From an uncultured Bacteroidales bacterium (GTDB lineage Bacteria > Bacteroidota > Bacteroidia > Bacteroidales > WCHB1-69), in assembly GCA_947169105.1 (NCBI GenBank), contig CAMVOL010000024.1:1-34633 (forward strand): a stretch of DNA of 34,633 nt, written 5' to 3'. The position numbers and the translations under genes are program-made. Shown piece by piece: positions 7,345 through 14,970 of the stretch. The notes under the pieces are model-generated. The model had not been told where the DNA came from. It did no database searches and saw nothing but the letters and a program-made list of their open reading frames with translations. How positions within the stretch are numbered: position 1 is the first letter of the stretch; each line of letters starts with the position of its first letter.

Positions 7345-10300
7345 AACGTCTCAATCACTATTGTATAGTCTTCATTATCAGTATATTGTTCAATAAAATG
7401 CAAGTTTTCAGGCCGTGAAGCACAATGCTCGGCCACCCAACGGAATTCCTCCGAAGGCTGGAGGGAAAAAATTTGCAAATTCCTTTTCACCAAAGCCGCC
7501 AACAGCACCCTCTCTCCATAGCCACAATTCTTCACCAGCACGGAACCTACCTCCGGAAGTTCGTCAATTCTTTTTCTAATATTTTCAAAATCAGAAAGTT
7601 CCTTTTTACAACTCTGCTGAATTTCTTTTCCTTTGTATAGATAATTTCCCTTGACCAAGGGAAGATAATAACCGGCATCTTCCACCTCTATGGCTATTTC
7701 GGCATATTTTTCCTGATAAAACTTGCGGAAGGCCCGCACCTGTTCCAGAATGCTTTTGTCTTTTCTAAATTCTTGATTATCAACCGATATTCTTTCAAAA
7801 ATAGAAATATCCACACGGCCTTTATGCAAGATGAACTCATTTTTCGGGAAAATATGGCCGATGCCGTGCGTCACGATGGGAACGATGTCGAGCCCCAGCC
7901 GCTCCGCAAGGAGAAACGCCCCCTGATGGAAGCGGAGGATGGAGCAATCGGCGGAACGGGTTCCTTCGGGGAAGACCATCACCGAGTAGCCCTTTTCCAC
8001 TAGCGTTTTCAACTTCGGCAAGTTCTCCTCAATGCCATCTACAATCGGCAGAAAATCGGCATAACGGATAATCCAGCCGTAGAACGGGCAGTTCCACACC
8101 CACCGATTGGTGAGTGCCACCACTTTCGGTGACAGCAGCAGCGTATAGAGCAAGTCCAAGTGCGACTGATGGTTACATAGAATCACCGCGGGTTTCTCGA
8201 ACGTTTCACCGTGCGGGTTGCGGATTTCAAACGGCACCTGCGGCATCATCTTCGCCAGCACCTTGAACGTGCCGCACAGCAACCGGTGAAACCAACGTTT
8301 GACCCCGTCACTGCGCCGCAAGAAAGCCAATCCGAACAGAGCAATCGGCGACAAAACCAGCGTACAGAGGAGGAACACCGTGAAGGAAACTACCGTTTTC
8401 AGCAGGTTCCACAAGGTGATAGGAATCGGGCGAGGCTGCCCCTTTGCCGTCGTCAACCATCTGAAAATCAACGGCGGGAAGACGTACGCCATCATCACCA
8501 CCGAAAACATCCCGACAATCGTAACCTCCGCCAACGAGCGCATGGCAGGATGTTTGGCAAAAATCAGCATCCCGATACCGATGAACATAATCAAGGAGGA
8601 GAGGATGATGGAGTTTTTGAACTGCGCCAGCATCTTCTTGCCGTAAGTGTATTCGTACATCACGCCCTCCGTGACGAAAATGGTGTAGTCATCGCCCTGA
8701 CCGAAGATGAAGGTGGCGAGGATGATATTGACGATGTTGAATTTCATGTCGAAAATGCCCATCAGACCGAGGATCCAGACCCACGCGAGGGTGAGCGGCA
8801 CAAAGGCGGATAGAGCCAGTTCGATGCGTCCGAAGGAGAACAGCAGGAATGCAAAGACGATGAAACCGCAGATGTACAGCACGTAATCGAAGTCGCCCGA
8901 CAAGGCCGCCACCATCCGTGAAACGACGGAGGTGTCGGTGAAGGCGAAAATGGCGGGATTCACGGCATTGAGCGTTTCCTCCACTTTTTCACGGCACGAT
9001 TTCGGAACCGTCAACACACTATAAACCATCGTTTTGTCGTCTTCCACCACAAGATAGGAGGAGGCCAGATCCTGCACAATGGGATCGAAATAGGTTAACG
9101 ATTGCGGCGCGTAGTCGGCGGCGAGGATTTCGCGGAACGCATCGAAAGCGGCGGGATTGAAGCCGGAAGTGGCGACTTCCGCCTCAAAATCGGCAAGGAA
9201 CTGCTCGCGACGGGAGGCCCAAAAATCGTCCCACTGTGCCAGCCGCTTCCGCTGAGTTTCTTCGGAAGGTACAAAAACACTAATGCCACTCAGCTTGGTT
9301 ATCACACTGTCGGACAACATCTTGGATAGCACTGGCGAAACAACCTCGTAATTCCGCAGCGCCTGTTCGGGCGTTTCCCCTTCCGCCACACAATAGACCG
9401 TCTGCACCGAAGTGTCGGACTCCGCCAACAACTTGTCGAACGAAGCCCGCTGCTCTTCCGTCATATAGTTGATCTTGTGCATGTCCGTCTCAAACGAGGT
9501 ACGGGAACTGAAGAAGAGGAACACGACCGTCAGCACCAGAATGAGCGTGACAATCCACGGGGATTTTTCAGGATGAAATTCGGCCACTTTTTGGAACGAA
9601 AGTTGTCCGGTTTTCCAATTTTCTGGCCGTTTTCCGAGGAAATGTGGCAGAAAAACGAGGACGAAACAGATGGTGCCGGCCAGCAGCAACGCCGCAAACA
9701 GCCCAAGGTCGCTCATCGCATCCGAACTGATGAACAACAGGCTCAGGAACGCACCCACCGTGGTGATGTTGCCGATCAGCAAAGGATTGACAATCTCCTT
9801 GATTATCTGACGTTTGTCTTCGGTTCTTTTAAAATGGGAAATCAGATGGATGGGATAGTTCACCGCGATGCCGATGATGATGGAGGCCACCCCGACCGCA
9901 ATCAGCGAAACAGGGTTCCTGAACAGCACAATCAGACCGAGGGCGAACAGTCCACCGAAACATAATGTACAAATTATCAGTAAGATACTTTTAATATTCC
10001 GGTAATAATAAACCAACAGGGCCACAATGAAAACCAACGAGAGCAATATCGCCCAAAGACTATCTTTCTTAATCTGACGGGAATTGGTAAGCGAAACCTG
10101 TGAAGCTCCGAAACTACTGATTTTCACTTGATTGTCAAAATCCGCAGCTACGGAATCCACGGTGCGGTCAATCAGTTCAATCAGTTTGGCGTTGTTGGCG
10201 GTTTCGCTGACGGGATAGCGTGAGGTGACGACCACGACCGCCTCGTCACCCTGACGGTTGAAGATATAACCGTCCTCCTGATGGTATTCTTCATTGTATT

Positions 10301-10877
10301 GAAATCCCGAAAGCTTCTGCAACAGACTGTTTGACAAGAATAAAGGATCGGAAAGAATCACATCCTGCGCCAATCCCGACGGCGTGGAAAGGATGAACTT
10401 GTCGGTTTCCAACTGTGCGGCGATATGACGGCGGTCCAACAGCGTGTCCATTCGTTCATAGTCCTCATTTTCAAGAAAATAAGGCATATTTTGTAGTACG
10501 AAAGCGGTGATTTCCGCCATCTTTTCCTGCTCAATGCGGTACAGGATATCCTTGGTCAATTCTGCCGTATCATCGGCGGAAAGACGTTCTGCAATGGCCT
10601 CCACTGCCGACGTAAGCAAGTCACAATCAACATCTTCCCCTTTTTTATCGGCTTCTGAAATCGAAATGACGATACGGTTGTCGGCACCAATATGCTGGTA
10701 GGCATAATTGACGCGCTTGTTGTCGCCCCCTTTCGGGAAAAAGCTGCCGATGTCCTCCACAAAACGAAGCCGCGTCACCCCAAACACGCAACCGACGATA
10801 AGAACGAGCAGCAGCACCCACAGGAAGAGGGGCTTTTTCTCGAAAAAATCGTATAGTTTAACAAAAAAGTGGCGCAT
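7341..10877 (-). CDS. MMPL/RND-family lipid exporter fused to a PlsC acyltransferase, with a Rossmann-like tail
   Basis: A 1178-residue inner-membrane protein. First TM is at about 17-36, then a periplasmic loop, a TM block at about 273-412, a TM at about 440-457, a second periplasmic loop and TMs at about 664-810 with GQGDDYTIFV (726-735): the duplicated RND/MMPL layout. After further hydrophobic segments (826-853) comes a cytosolic acyltransferase domain with NHQSHLD (His903, Asp908; H-x4-D), FLPIVDG and PEGTRS (970-975). The last 100 residues (about 1080-1178) include VGSVLVKNCGYGERVLLAAL, which resembles the first strand and glycine loop of a class I methyltransferase but is degenerate. 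Expected role: esterify the polyene-like acid and move the lipid out of the inner leaflet. It is 2 bases from the glycosyltransferase gene and overlaps the radical SAM gene. Confidence 0.88.
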   Translation of the reverse strand: MRHFFVKLYDFFEKKPLFLWVLLLVLIVGCVFGVTRLRFVEDIGSFFPKGGDNKRVNYAYQHIGADNRIVISISEADKKGEDVDCDLLTSAVEAIAERLSADDTAELTKDILYRIEQEKMAEITAFVLQNMPYFLENEDYERMDTLLDRRHIAAQLETDKFILSTPSGLAQDVILSDPLFLSNSLLQKLSGFQYNEEYHQEDGYIFNRQGDEAVVVVTSRYPVSETANNAKLIELIDRTVDSVAADFDNQVKISSFGASQVSLTNSRQIKKDSLWAILLSLVFIVALLVYYYRNIKSILLIICTLCFGGLFALGLIVLFRNPVSLIAVGVASIIIGIAVNYPIHLISHFKRTEDKRQIIKEIVNPLLIGNITTVGAFLSLLFISSDAMSDLGLFAALLLAGTICFVLVFLPHFLGKRPENWKTGQLSFQKVAEFHPEKSPWIVTLILVLTVVFLFFSSRTSFETDMHKINYMTEEQRASFDKLLAESDTSVQTVYCVAEGETPEQALRNYEVVSPVLSKMLSDSVITKLSGISVFVPSEETQRKRLAQWDDFWASRREQFLADFEAEVATSGFNPAAFDAFREILAADYAPQSLTYFDPIVQDLASSYLVVEDDKTMVYSVLTVPKSCREKVEETLNAVNPAIFAFTDTSVVSRMVAALSGDFDYVLYICGFIVFAFLLFSFGRIELALSAFVPLTLAWVWILGLMGIFDMKFNIVNIILATFIFGQGDDYTIFVTEGVMYEYTYGKKMLAQFKNSIILSSLIMFIGIGMLIFAKHPAMRSLAEVTIVGMFSVVMMAYVFPPLIFRWLTTAKGQPRPIPITLWNLLKTVVSFTVFLLCTLVLSPIALFGLAFLRRSDGVKRWFHRLLCGTFKVLAKMMPQVPFEIRNPHGETFEKPAVILCNHQSHLDLLYTLLLSPKVVALTNRWVWNCPFYGWIIRYADFLPIVDGIEENLPKLKTLVEKGYSVMVFPEGTRSADCSILRFHQGAFLLAERLGLDIVPIVTHGIGHIFPKNEFILHKGRVDISIFERISVDNQEFRKDKSILEQVRAFRKFYQEKYAEIAIEVEDAGYYLPLVKGNYLYKGKEIQQSCKKELSDFENIRKRIDELPEVGSVLVKNCGYGERVLLAALVKRNLQIFSLQPSEEFRWVAEHCASRPENLHFIEQYTDNEDYTIVIETL

Positions 10878-10879
10878 TT

Positions 10880-11608
10880 TTAATGGAAAATCTTATGGAC
10901 AAGCATCGACGGATAGCCGTAAACGATGGCAAGGATACAAAAAATTGTGTTTAAAATACTGATTCTCAAGAAGTCTATGCTGGGTCGAAAGTGCGACACA
11001 CGCTCCTCCTTGGGGGGATAATAGACGTGGATGGGCACCGGAAGCAGCCGGATGCCGCGCCACGCACTCCGCACCAGAATCTCCAGTTCCGTTTCGTAAC
11101 GGTTCGTGAACAGATGCATCCTCCCCATCTTCCGCAACGGATAAAGCCGGTAGCCCGACTGTGTGTCAGGCAGTTTGTGAGCGGTCTGTAGCACAAACCA
11201 GAAATTGGAAAACTTGTTGGCAAAATTGTTCTTTTGCGGCATATTGGGATGGTCCATCCCGCGACTTCCAATCAACAGGGAATCAGGATATTGCTGTATT
11301 TCCTGATAAAAAACGGAAAGGTCCTCCACCAAGTGCTGGCCATCGGAGTCCATCGTGATGGCGTAGTCGTAACCGCGCCGCACCGCTTCACGGAAAGCCG
11401 TCTTCAAAGCGAATCCCTTACCACGATTCGGCGTATATTCGATAGCGATGATAGAATCACCGAACTCTTTGATAATCTGTGAGGTAGAATCGGTAGAGCC
11501 ATCGTTCACCACCATCACATCGTCACACACCGTCCGCACCGACCGGACGACTTCCGCCAGCGTGCGCTCGTTGTTGTAAGTGGGGATGATGATGCAGGTA
11601 CGGGACAT
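10880..11608 (-). CDS. Family 2 glycosyltransferase, polyprenyl-phosphate-sugar-synthase-like
   Basis: A 242-residue GT-A enzyme. It starts with CIIIPTYNNERTL (5-17), carries VVNDGSTDST (33-42) for nucleotide-sugar binding, the metal-binding DSD at 87-89 within TMDSDGQH, and DTQSGYRLYP near residue 150. These are typical of the DPM1/DPG-synthase-like branch of GT2. One C-terminal hydrophobic stretch (about 213-233) may anchor it to the membrane. Such enzymes transfer a sugar or similar group from a nucleotide donor to a lipid carrier. In this cluster it could glycosylate the lipid head group or charge an undecaprenyl-phosphate donor. It lies 9 bases after the hotdog dehydratase and 2 bases before the exporter. 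Confidence 0.88.
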   Translation of the reverse strand: MSRTCIIIPTYNNERTLAEVVRSVRTVCDDVMVVNDGSTDSTSQIIKEFGDSIIAIEYTPNRGKGFALKTAFREAVRRGYDYAITMDSDGQHLVEDLSVFYQEIQQYPDSLLIGSRGMDHPNMPQKNNFANKFSNFWFVLQTAHKLPDTQSGYRLYPLRKMGRMHLFTNRYETELEILVRSAWRGIRLLPVPIHVYYPPKEERVSHFRPSIDFLRISILNTIFCILAIVYGYPSMLVHKIFH

Positions 11609-11617
11609 TATCGTTAA

Positions 11618-11986
11618 TTAGAAAACTGATTCACTAAATATTACTTTCATTATCGCATAGGTGGTATCCTCTTTGTGAACAAGGCATTGGGTTGCAATAC
11701 CGCCTGCTGCCTCCGTCCACGTCATGCTAAAAGTCACATCGCCTGCTGTTTCCGGATAAATCAACTGCAAAAACTTGATGTTCCTGACGGCCACCACCTG
11801 CAATTTCTTTTGCAACACCGAGGACATCAACTCGCTCACCATCTGCACCATACAAGCACCGGGCACCACAGGCATCGCCGGAAAATGCCCCTGAAAGATG
11901 GGATGCGCGACATTAAACCGCACCTGCACGGATGCCGATTCACTGCCAACCTCTTGTTTTATAATGGAGTAGAAATTCTCTAACAT
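11618..11986 (-). CDS. FabZ/ApeI-like hotdog 3-hydroxyacyl-ACP dehydratase with Gln at the catalytic-acid position
   Basis: A 122-residue single hotdog domain. The signature FQGHFPAMPVVPG (31-43) matches the FabZ loop and supplies the catalytic His34. In FabZ the next key residue, a Glu on the central helix five positions after the PG, is here Gln48 (PGACMVQMVSEL); Glu52 is one turn further on. Expected role by family and context is dehydration of beta-hydroxyacyl-ACP during polyene building. The missing acid suggests either reduced activity or that the acid comes from a partner, and the other hotdog protein of the cluster (16740-17186) has exactly the reverse pattern. The gene is 1 base from the small transporter gene and 9 bases before the glycosyltransferase. 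Confidence 0.83.
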   Translation of the reverse strand: MLENFYSIIKQEVGSESASVQVRFNVAHPIFQGHFPAMPVVPGACMVQMVSELMSSVLQKKLQVVAVRNIKFLQLIYPETAGDVTFSMTWTEAAGGIATQCLVHKEDTTYAIMKVIFSESVF

Positions 11987-11987
11987 A

Positions 11988-12341
11988 CTATTTCACAATG
12001 AAAAAGACACCAATTATAATGATTACCACCCCAATCCAACGGGTAAGCGGAATAGCTTCGTGCAAAATAAAGTGCGCCGACAGCAATCCAATAATATAAC
12101 TAATTGACAATAAGGGATATGCTACGCTAAATTCATATTTTTTCAAAACATACATCCAAATCAGCATGGCCGACAAGGCACAAATTCCGGAAGCGGCAAA
12201 CTGCCATGTGGTAAGAACGGTTTTGAAGTACTGCCACGACCACGCGAATTTGCCGAAAAGCCCCACCGAGATTTTCAGCAGTGTCTGTGCAGCTACCAAA
12301 AGCACTGACTGGAGGAGGATAAACAAAATCAAAACTATCAT
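11988..12341 (-). CDS. Four-TM EamA/SMR-type small transporter
   Basis: A 117-residue, almost wholly hydrophobic protein with four predicted TM segments at about 1-22, 45-66, 72-91 and 99-117. The pattern YEFSVAYPLLSISYIIG...HEAIPLTRWIGVVIIIIGV is that of the half-size drug/metabolite transporters, including the ArnE/ArnF-like lipid-linked sugar flippases. Next to a GT2 that looks like a polyprenyl-phosphate-sugar synthase, flipping of a lipid-linked sugar or the product is a fair guess. Its start overlaps the stop of the preceding KS-like gene as ATGA, so translation is coupled. Confidence 0.82.
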   Translation of the reverse strand: MIVLILFILLQSVLLVAAQTLLKISVGLFGKFAWSWQYFKTVLTTWQFAASGICALSAMLIWMYVLKKYEFSVAYPLLSISYIIGLLSAHFILHEAIPLTRWIGVVIIIIGVFFIVK

Positions 12342-13405
12342 TTTGTCAAAAGGATTATGGAGTGGTCTTTATCGTGAAAATGATTGTAAACCAATATGTT
12401 CCTTGGCTCTTTTTGGAATTTTTCGGCCTCTTCGGGAAAGAAGAACAGGTGTTGGGGAATCCGTCCCGCACGCAGGCACTCCGCCCCTACATAGACCCCG
12501 AACGACGACGCACCAAACGACTCGCCAAACATCTGCTTGTACCACAGCACCGGCGTGTTCTTGAAGGCACGATCCCGTAACTCATAGTAAACGTCATCGT
12601 TGTCGCGGTCGCCGCTCAAACCCATCACAACGGCATCAATATCTTTGATAGACAGATTATTACGAAGCAAAATATCATTGATGGCATGCTGTGACTGAAG
12701 AATTCCGGGACGATAGAACATCTCCATATCCTTCAATTCGCACAAGGTGGATTCCTGTTTTTCCGCCGAAAGCCGCCTACTCAAGGAACAACTTCCTGAA
12801 ATGGAAACGCTCTCCTCCCCTCTCCGTAACTGTTCAAGGTCATAGAAATGAGTTTTCCAAAAATCCAACTTACTCAACATCAGGAAGTAATCAGGAGTCA
12901 TCTCATCATGGGCACCCACCAAAGCCGTCCTTATTTTGCCAAGGGAAAGCTGCAAAAAAGCATCAAAGAGGGCACTATCGAACGAAGTGCCGCAGTGCGA
13001 ATAGGTGCTGTTGTACCCGTGGCATTTCAGACGAAGGGCAATCTGCGAACTGATAGTGTTGTGGGTGGACTGCATGAACGAAGTAGGTGGAAGACACTCT
13101 TCATCGTTGTCAATGAGGGTGTTAAGGAATTTTTCAGTATGTTCCACACAGCCCAGGCCCGTACCGGAAATGATGGCATCCGGCATTTCGCATCCCCCTT
13201 TGCGGAGCGTGTCCAAAGAAGTCGCCAATGCCCGTTTCACCAACGTTCCCATCCGACGGGCCTCCATCGGGGAAATAAACAGTTTATAATCAGGCTCCTG
13301 TGATTTCATAAAAGAAGAATCCGGAACCACCGGCGACTCCATCCACTCCTCCGAAAGAGGCTTCTGTATTGAAATATGGGAGACTGATTGTATATAGATA
13401 CTCAT
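12338..13405 (-). CDS. Ketosynthase-like chain-length factor (KS-beta) candidate
   Basis: A 355-residue thiolase-fold protein, shorter than a normal KAS II. It retains a Cys at the nucleophile region (HCGTSFDSAL, Cys138). Where FabF enzymes have NAHGTGT it has GLSGDRDND (263-270), and where they have KxxxGHTxxAAG it has KQMFGESFGASSFG (290-303). Both catalytic histidines are therefore missing. This is the pattern of a chain-length factor that pairs with an active KS; aryl polyene clusters use such KS/CLF pairs. The complete KS directly upstream (13408-14610), separated by 2 bases, is the obvious partner. It probably cannot condense on its own; whether Cys138 has any role is unknown. Confidence 0.8.
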   Translation of the reverse strand: MSIYIQSVSHISIQKPLSEEWMESPVVPDSSFMKSQEPDYKLFISPMEARRMGTLVKRALATSLDTLRKGGCEMPDAIISGTGLGCVEHTEKFLNTLIDNDEECLPPTSFMQSTHNTISSQIALRLKCHGYNSTYSHCGTSFDSALFDAFLQLSLGKIRTALVGAHDEMTPDYFLMLSKLDFWKTHFYDLEQLRRGEESVSISGSCSLSRRLSAEKQESTLCELKDMEMFYRPGILQSQHAINDILLRNNLSIKDIDAVVMGLSGDRDNDDVYYELRDRAFKNTPVLWYKQMFGESFGASSFGVYVGAECLRAGRIPQHLFFFPEEAEKFQKEPRNILVYNHFHDKDHSIILLTK

Positions 13406-13407
13406 AA

Positions 13408-14610
13408 TTAACTGATTTTTGAGAAGATACAGGATGAATCGTTACCTCCAAACGCAAATGAATTGGTCAGGATGTGATGGAGTTCCACCCCTTGTTTTAC
13501 TTCAGTTACAGGTGTAAAATTCAGAGAATCAATCTTTTCTGAAAAATTAAGATTGGCAGGAATAAAGCCCCGTATCAGGGCGAGGATGGAGATGGCCGCC
13601 TCCACACCCCCCGCCGCACTCGTGGTGTGCCCCGTGTACGACTTGGTGGAGGAGACCGGCGGCATCTGGTCCCCAAATACCCGCATCATGGCATGCCCCT
13701 CGCTCTCATCGTTGTTGGGCGTCCCCGTTCCGTGGGCGTTAATGTAGTCAATGTCAGATGGTTGCAACCCCGCCATCGCAAGGGCCTCCATCATCGACTG
13801 GTATGCCCCCTCGCCGTCGGGCGACGAAGCGGTCTGATGGTAAGCGTCGCAGCGGTTGCCATAACCCGAAAGTTGGCACAGCGGGCTTATTCCGCGCTGG
13901 CGGGCAGTTTCCTCCCGCTCCATCACAAGGTACGCCGCACCTTCACCGAGGGTCAGCCCGTTGCGGTTCTTGTCGAACGGACGGCACGGCTTGGTATCCA
14001 AAATCATCAGGGAGTTGAAGCCGTCGAAGTGGAATTTGCTGAGGCATTCGGTGCCGCCCACCACCACAATGTCGGTGCGGTTCATTTTCAACATATTGGC
14101 ACCCAATATGATAGCATTAGCTGCCGAAGAACAGGCCGTGGAGATGGTCGTCAACATATCGAAACCGAATGGGTAGGCCTGCCCTATCATGTCGGTGCAG
14201 GCACCGCAGTCGTGCAGGGCAATGTACTCATCCCGCTTGCGGGTGTGGAGGAAGTCGTAATAGTACTGCTCACTTTTCTCCATGCCGCCCACGGTAATGC
14301 CAGAAACGAGCGCCAGCTTCCACGACTTGTCGCGGGGAAAAAGGCCCGCCGATGCCAGTGCCTCCCTAAGGGCGGTGGCACCAAGCAACGAGGTACGCGT
14401 GATAGAGGCATCTTTTTTAATGAACAGAATATCACGAAGTTCGTCATCGCTGAAAGGCACTTCACCCACTGGAAAGTCGGTGTGCTTCGATTTCAGATAC
14501 TTCATTTTCCCGATACCCGAACGCCCCTCCAAAAGGCGGGCGTATGTATCGTCGGCACCCATGCCAAGTGCGGAGATTATCCCCAGTCCTGTAACTACGA
14601 TATTCGACAC
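13408..14610 (-). CDS. Beta-ketoacyl-ACP synthase, FabF/KAS II type
   Basis: A 400-residue condensing enzyme with the full Cys-His-His set: Cys160 in STACSSAAN, His293 in NAHGTGTPNNDE, His328 in KSYTGHTTSAAGG. The segment RPFDKNRNGLTLGEGAAY is typical. It catalyses Claisen condensation of malonyl-ACP with the growing chain. The start is a GTG placed 2 bases after the ACP stop; no in-frame ATG occurs early enough to keep the first beta strand (NIVVTGLGIISALG). Neighbours are the ACP upstream and the CLF-like protein downstream, so this is most likely the catalytic half of a KS/CLF heterodimer that sets polyene length. Confidence 0.92.
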   Translation of the reverse strand: MSNIVVTGLGIISALGMGADDTYARLLEGRSGIGKMKYLKSKHTDFPVGEVPFSDDELRDILFIKKDASITRTSLLGATALREALASAGLFPRDKSWKLALVSGITVGGMEKSEQYYYDFLHTRKRDEYIALHDCGACTDMIGQAYPFGFDMLTTISTACSSAANAIILGANMLKMNRTDIVVVGGTECLSKFHFDGFNSLMILDTKPCRPFDKNRNGLTLGEGAAYLVMEREETARQRGISPLCQLSGYGNRCDAYHQTASSPDGEGAYQSMMEALAMAGLQPSDIDYINAHGTGTPNNDESEGHAMMRVFGDQMPPVSSTKSYTGHTTSAAGGVEAAISILALIRGFIPANLNFSEKIDSLNFTPVTEVKQGVELHHILTNSFAFGGNDSSCIFSKIS

Positions 14611-14612
14611 AA

Positions 14613-14870
14613 CTATTTGGTTCTGTGAGTGTTGATATATTCTGCCATCACTTTGACAGACTTGAAGATTTCCTTGCCCTCGTTGGCGTTCTGCAACTTG
14701 ATGCCGTAATTTTTCTCCATCAAAACGATAAGTTCCAGAGCATCAATCGAATCCAAGCCAAGACCTTCGCCAAACAGCGGCGCATTCTCGTCAATGTCGG
14801 CAGGCGTCATCCCTTCCAGATTCAAAACTTCAATAATCTCTTTCTTGAGTTCTTCAATTAACTGTTCCAT
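14613..14870 (-). CDS. Acyl carrier protein
   Basis: An 85-residue acidic four-helix carrier. The phosphopantetheine site is Ser41 in GLDSIDALEL. The helix I, II and III pattern is normal (EELKKEIIEVLNLEG, then LIVLMEKNYGI). It carries the growing chain for the ketosynthases and hotdog enzymes of this run. It is the only ACP in the window; related aryl polyene clusters often carry two. The gene sits between two ketosynthase genes, after a 91-base gap filled largely with a 14-bp tandem repeat. Confidence 0.93.
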   Translation of the reverse strand: MEQLIEELKKEIIEVLNLEGMTPADIDENAPLFGEGLGLDSIDALELIVLMEKNYGIKLQNANEGKEIFKSVKVMAEYINTHRTK

Positions 14871-14906
14871 CCTTATATAATTAGAAATTAATAATTAATT
14901 TGTTTT

Positions 14907-14970
14907 CAGTTTTCCGTTTTCAATTTTCCGTTTTCAATTTTCCGTTTTCAATTTTCCGTTTTCAATTTTC
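14907..14970 (-). repeat. 14-bp tandem repeat overlapping a ketosynthase stop codon
   Basis: Plus-strand units of CAATTTTCCGTTTT: one variant copy (CAGTTTTCCGTTTT, 14907-14920), three exact copies (14921-14962) and a partial copy (14963-14970). The TGA of the upstream ketosynthase (14962-14964) lies inside the last copies, so the repeat continues into the gene's final codons. A related tract lies at 30991-31022, again at a stop codon. No spacers are present. Confidence 0.9.

Noticed and set aside
13627..14628. 333-codon plus-strand open frame opposite the FabF-type ketosynthase
   Set aside because: Mirror of a GC-rich conserved enzyme gene; the product has no domain and the sense strand carries the full catalytic triad.
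14907..14970. Possible small CRISPR array
   Set aside because: Units of 14 bp are directly contiguous with no spacers and there are no cas genes.
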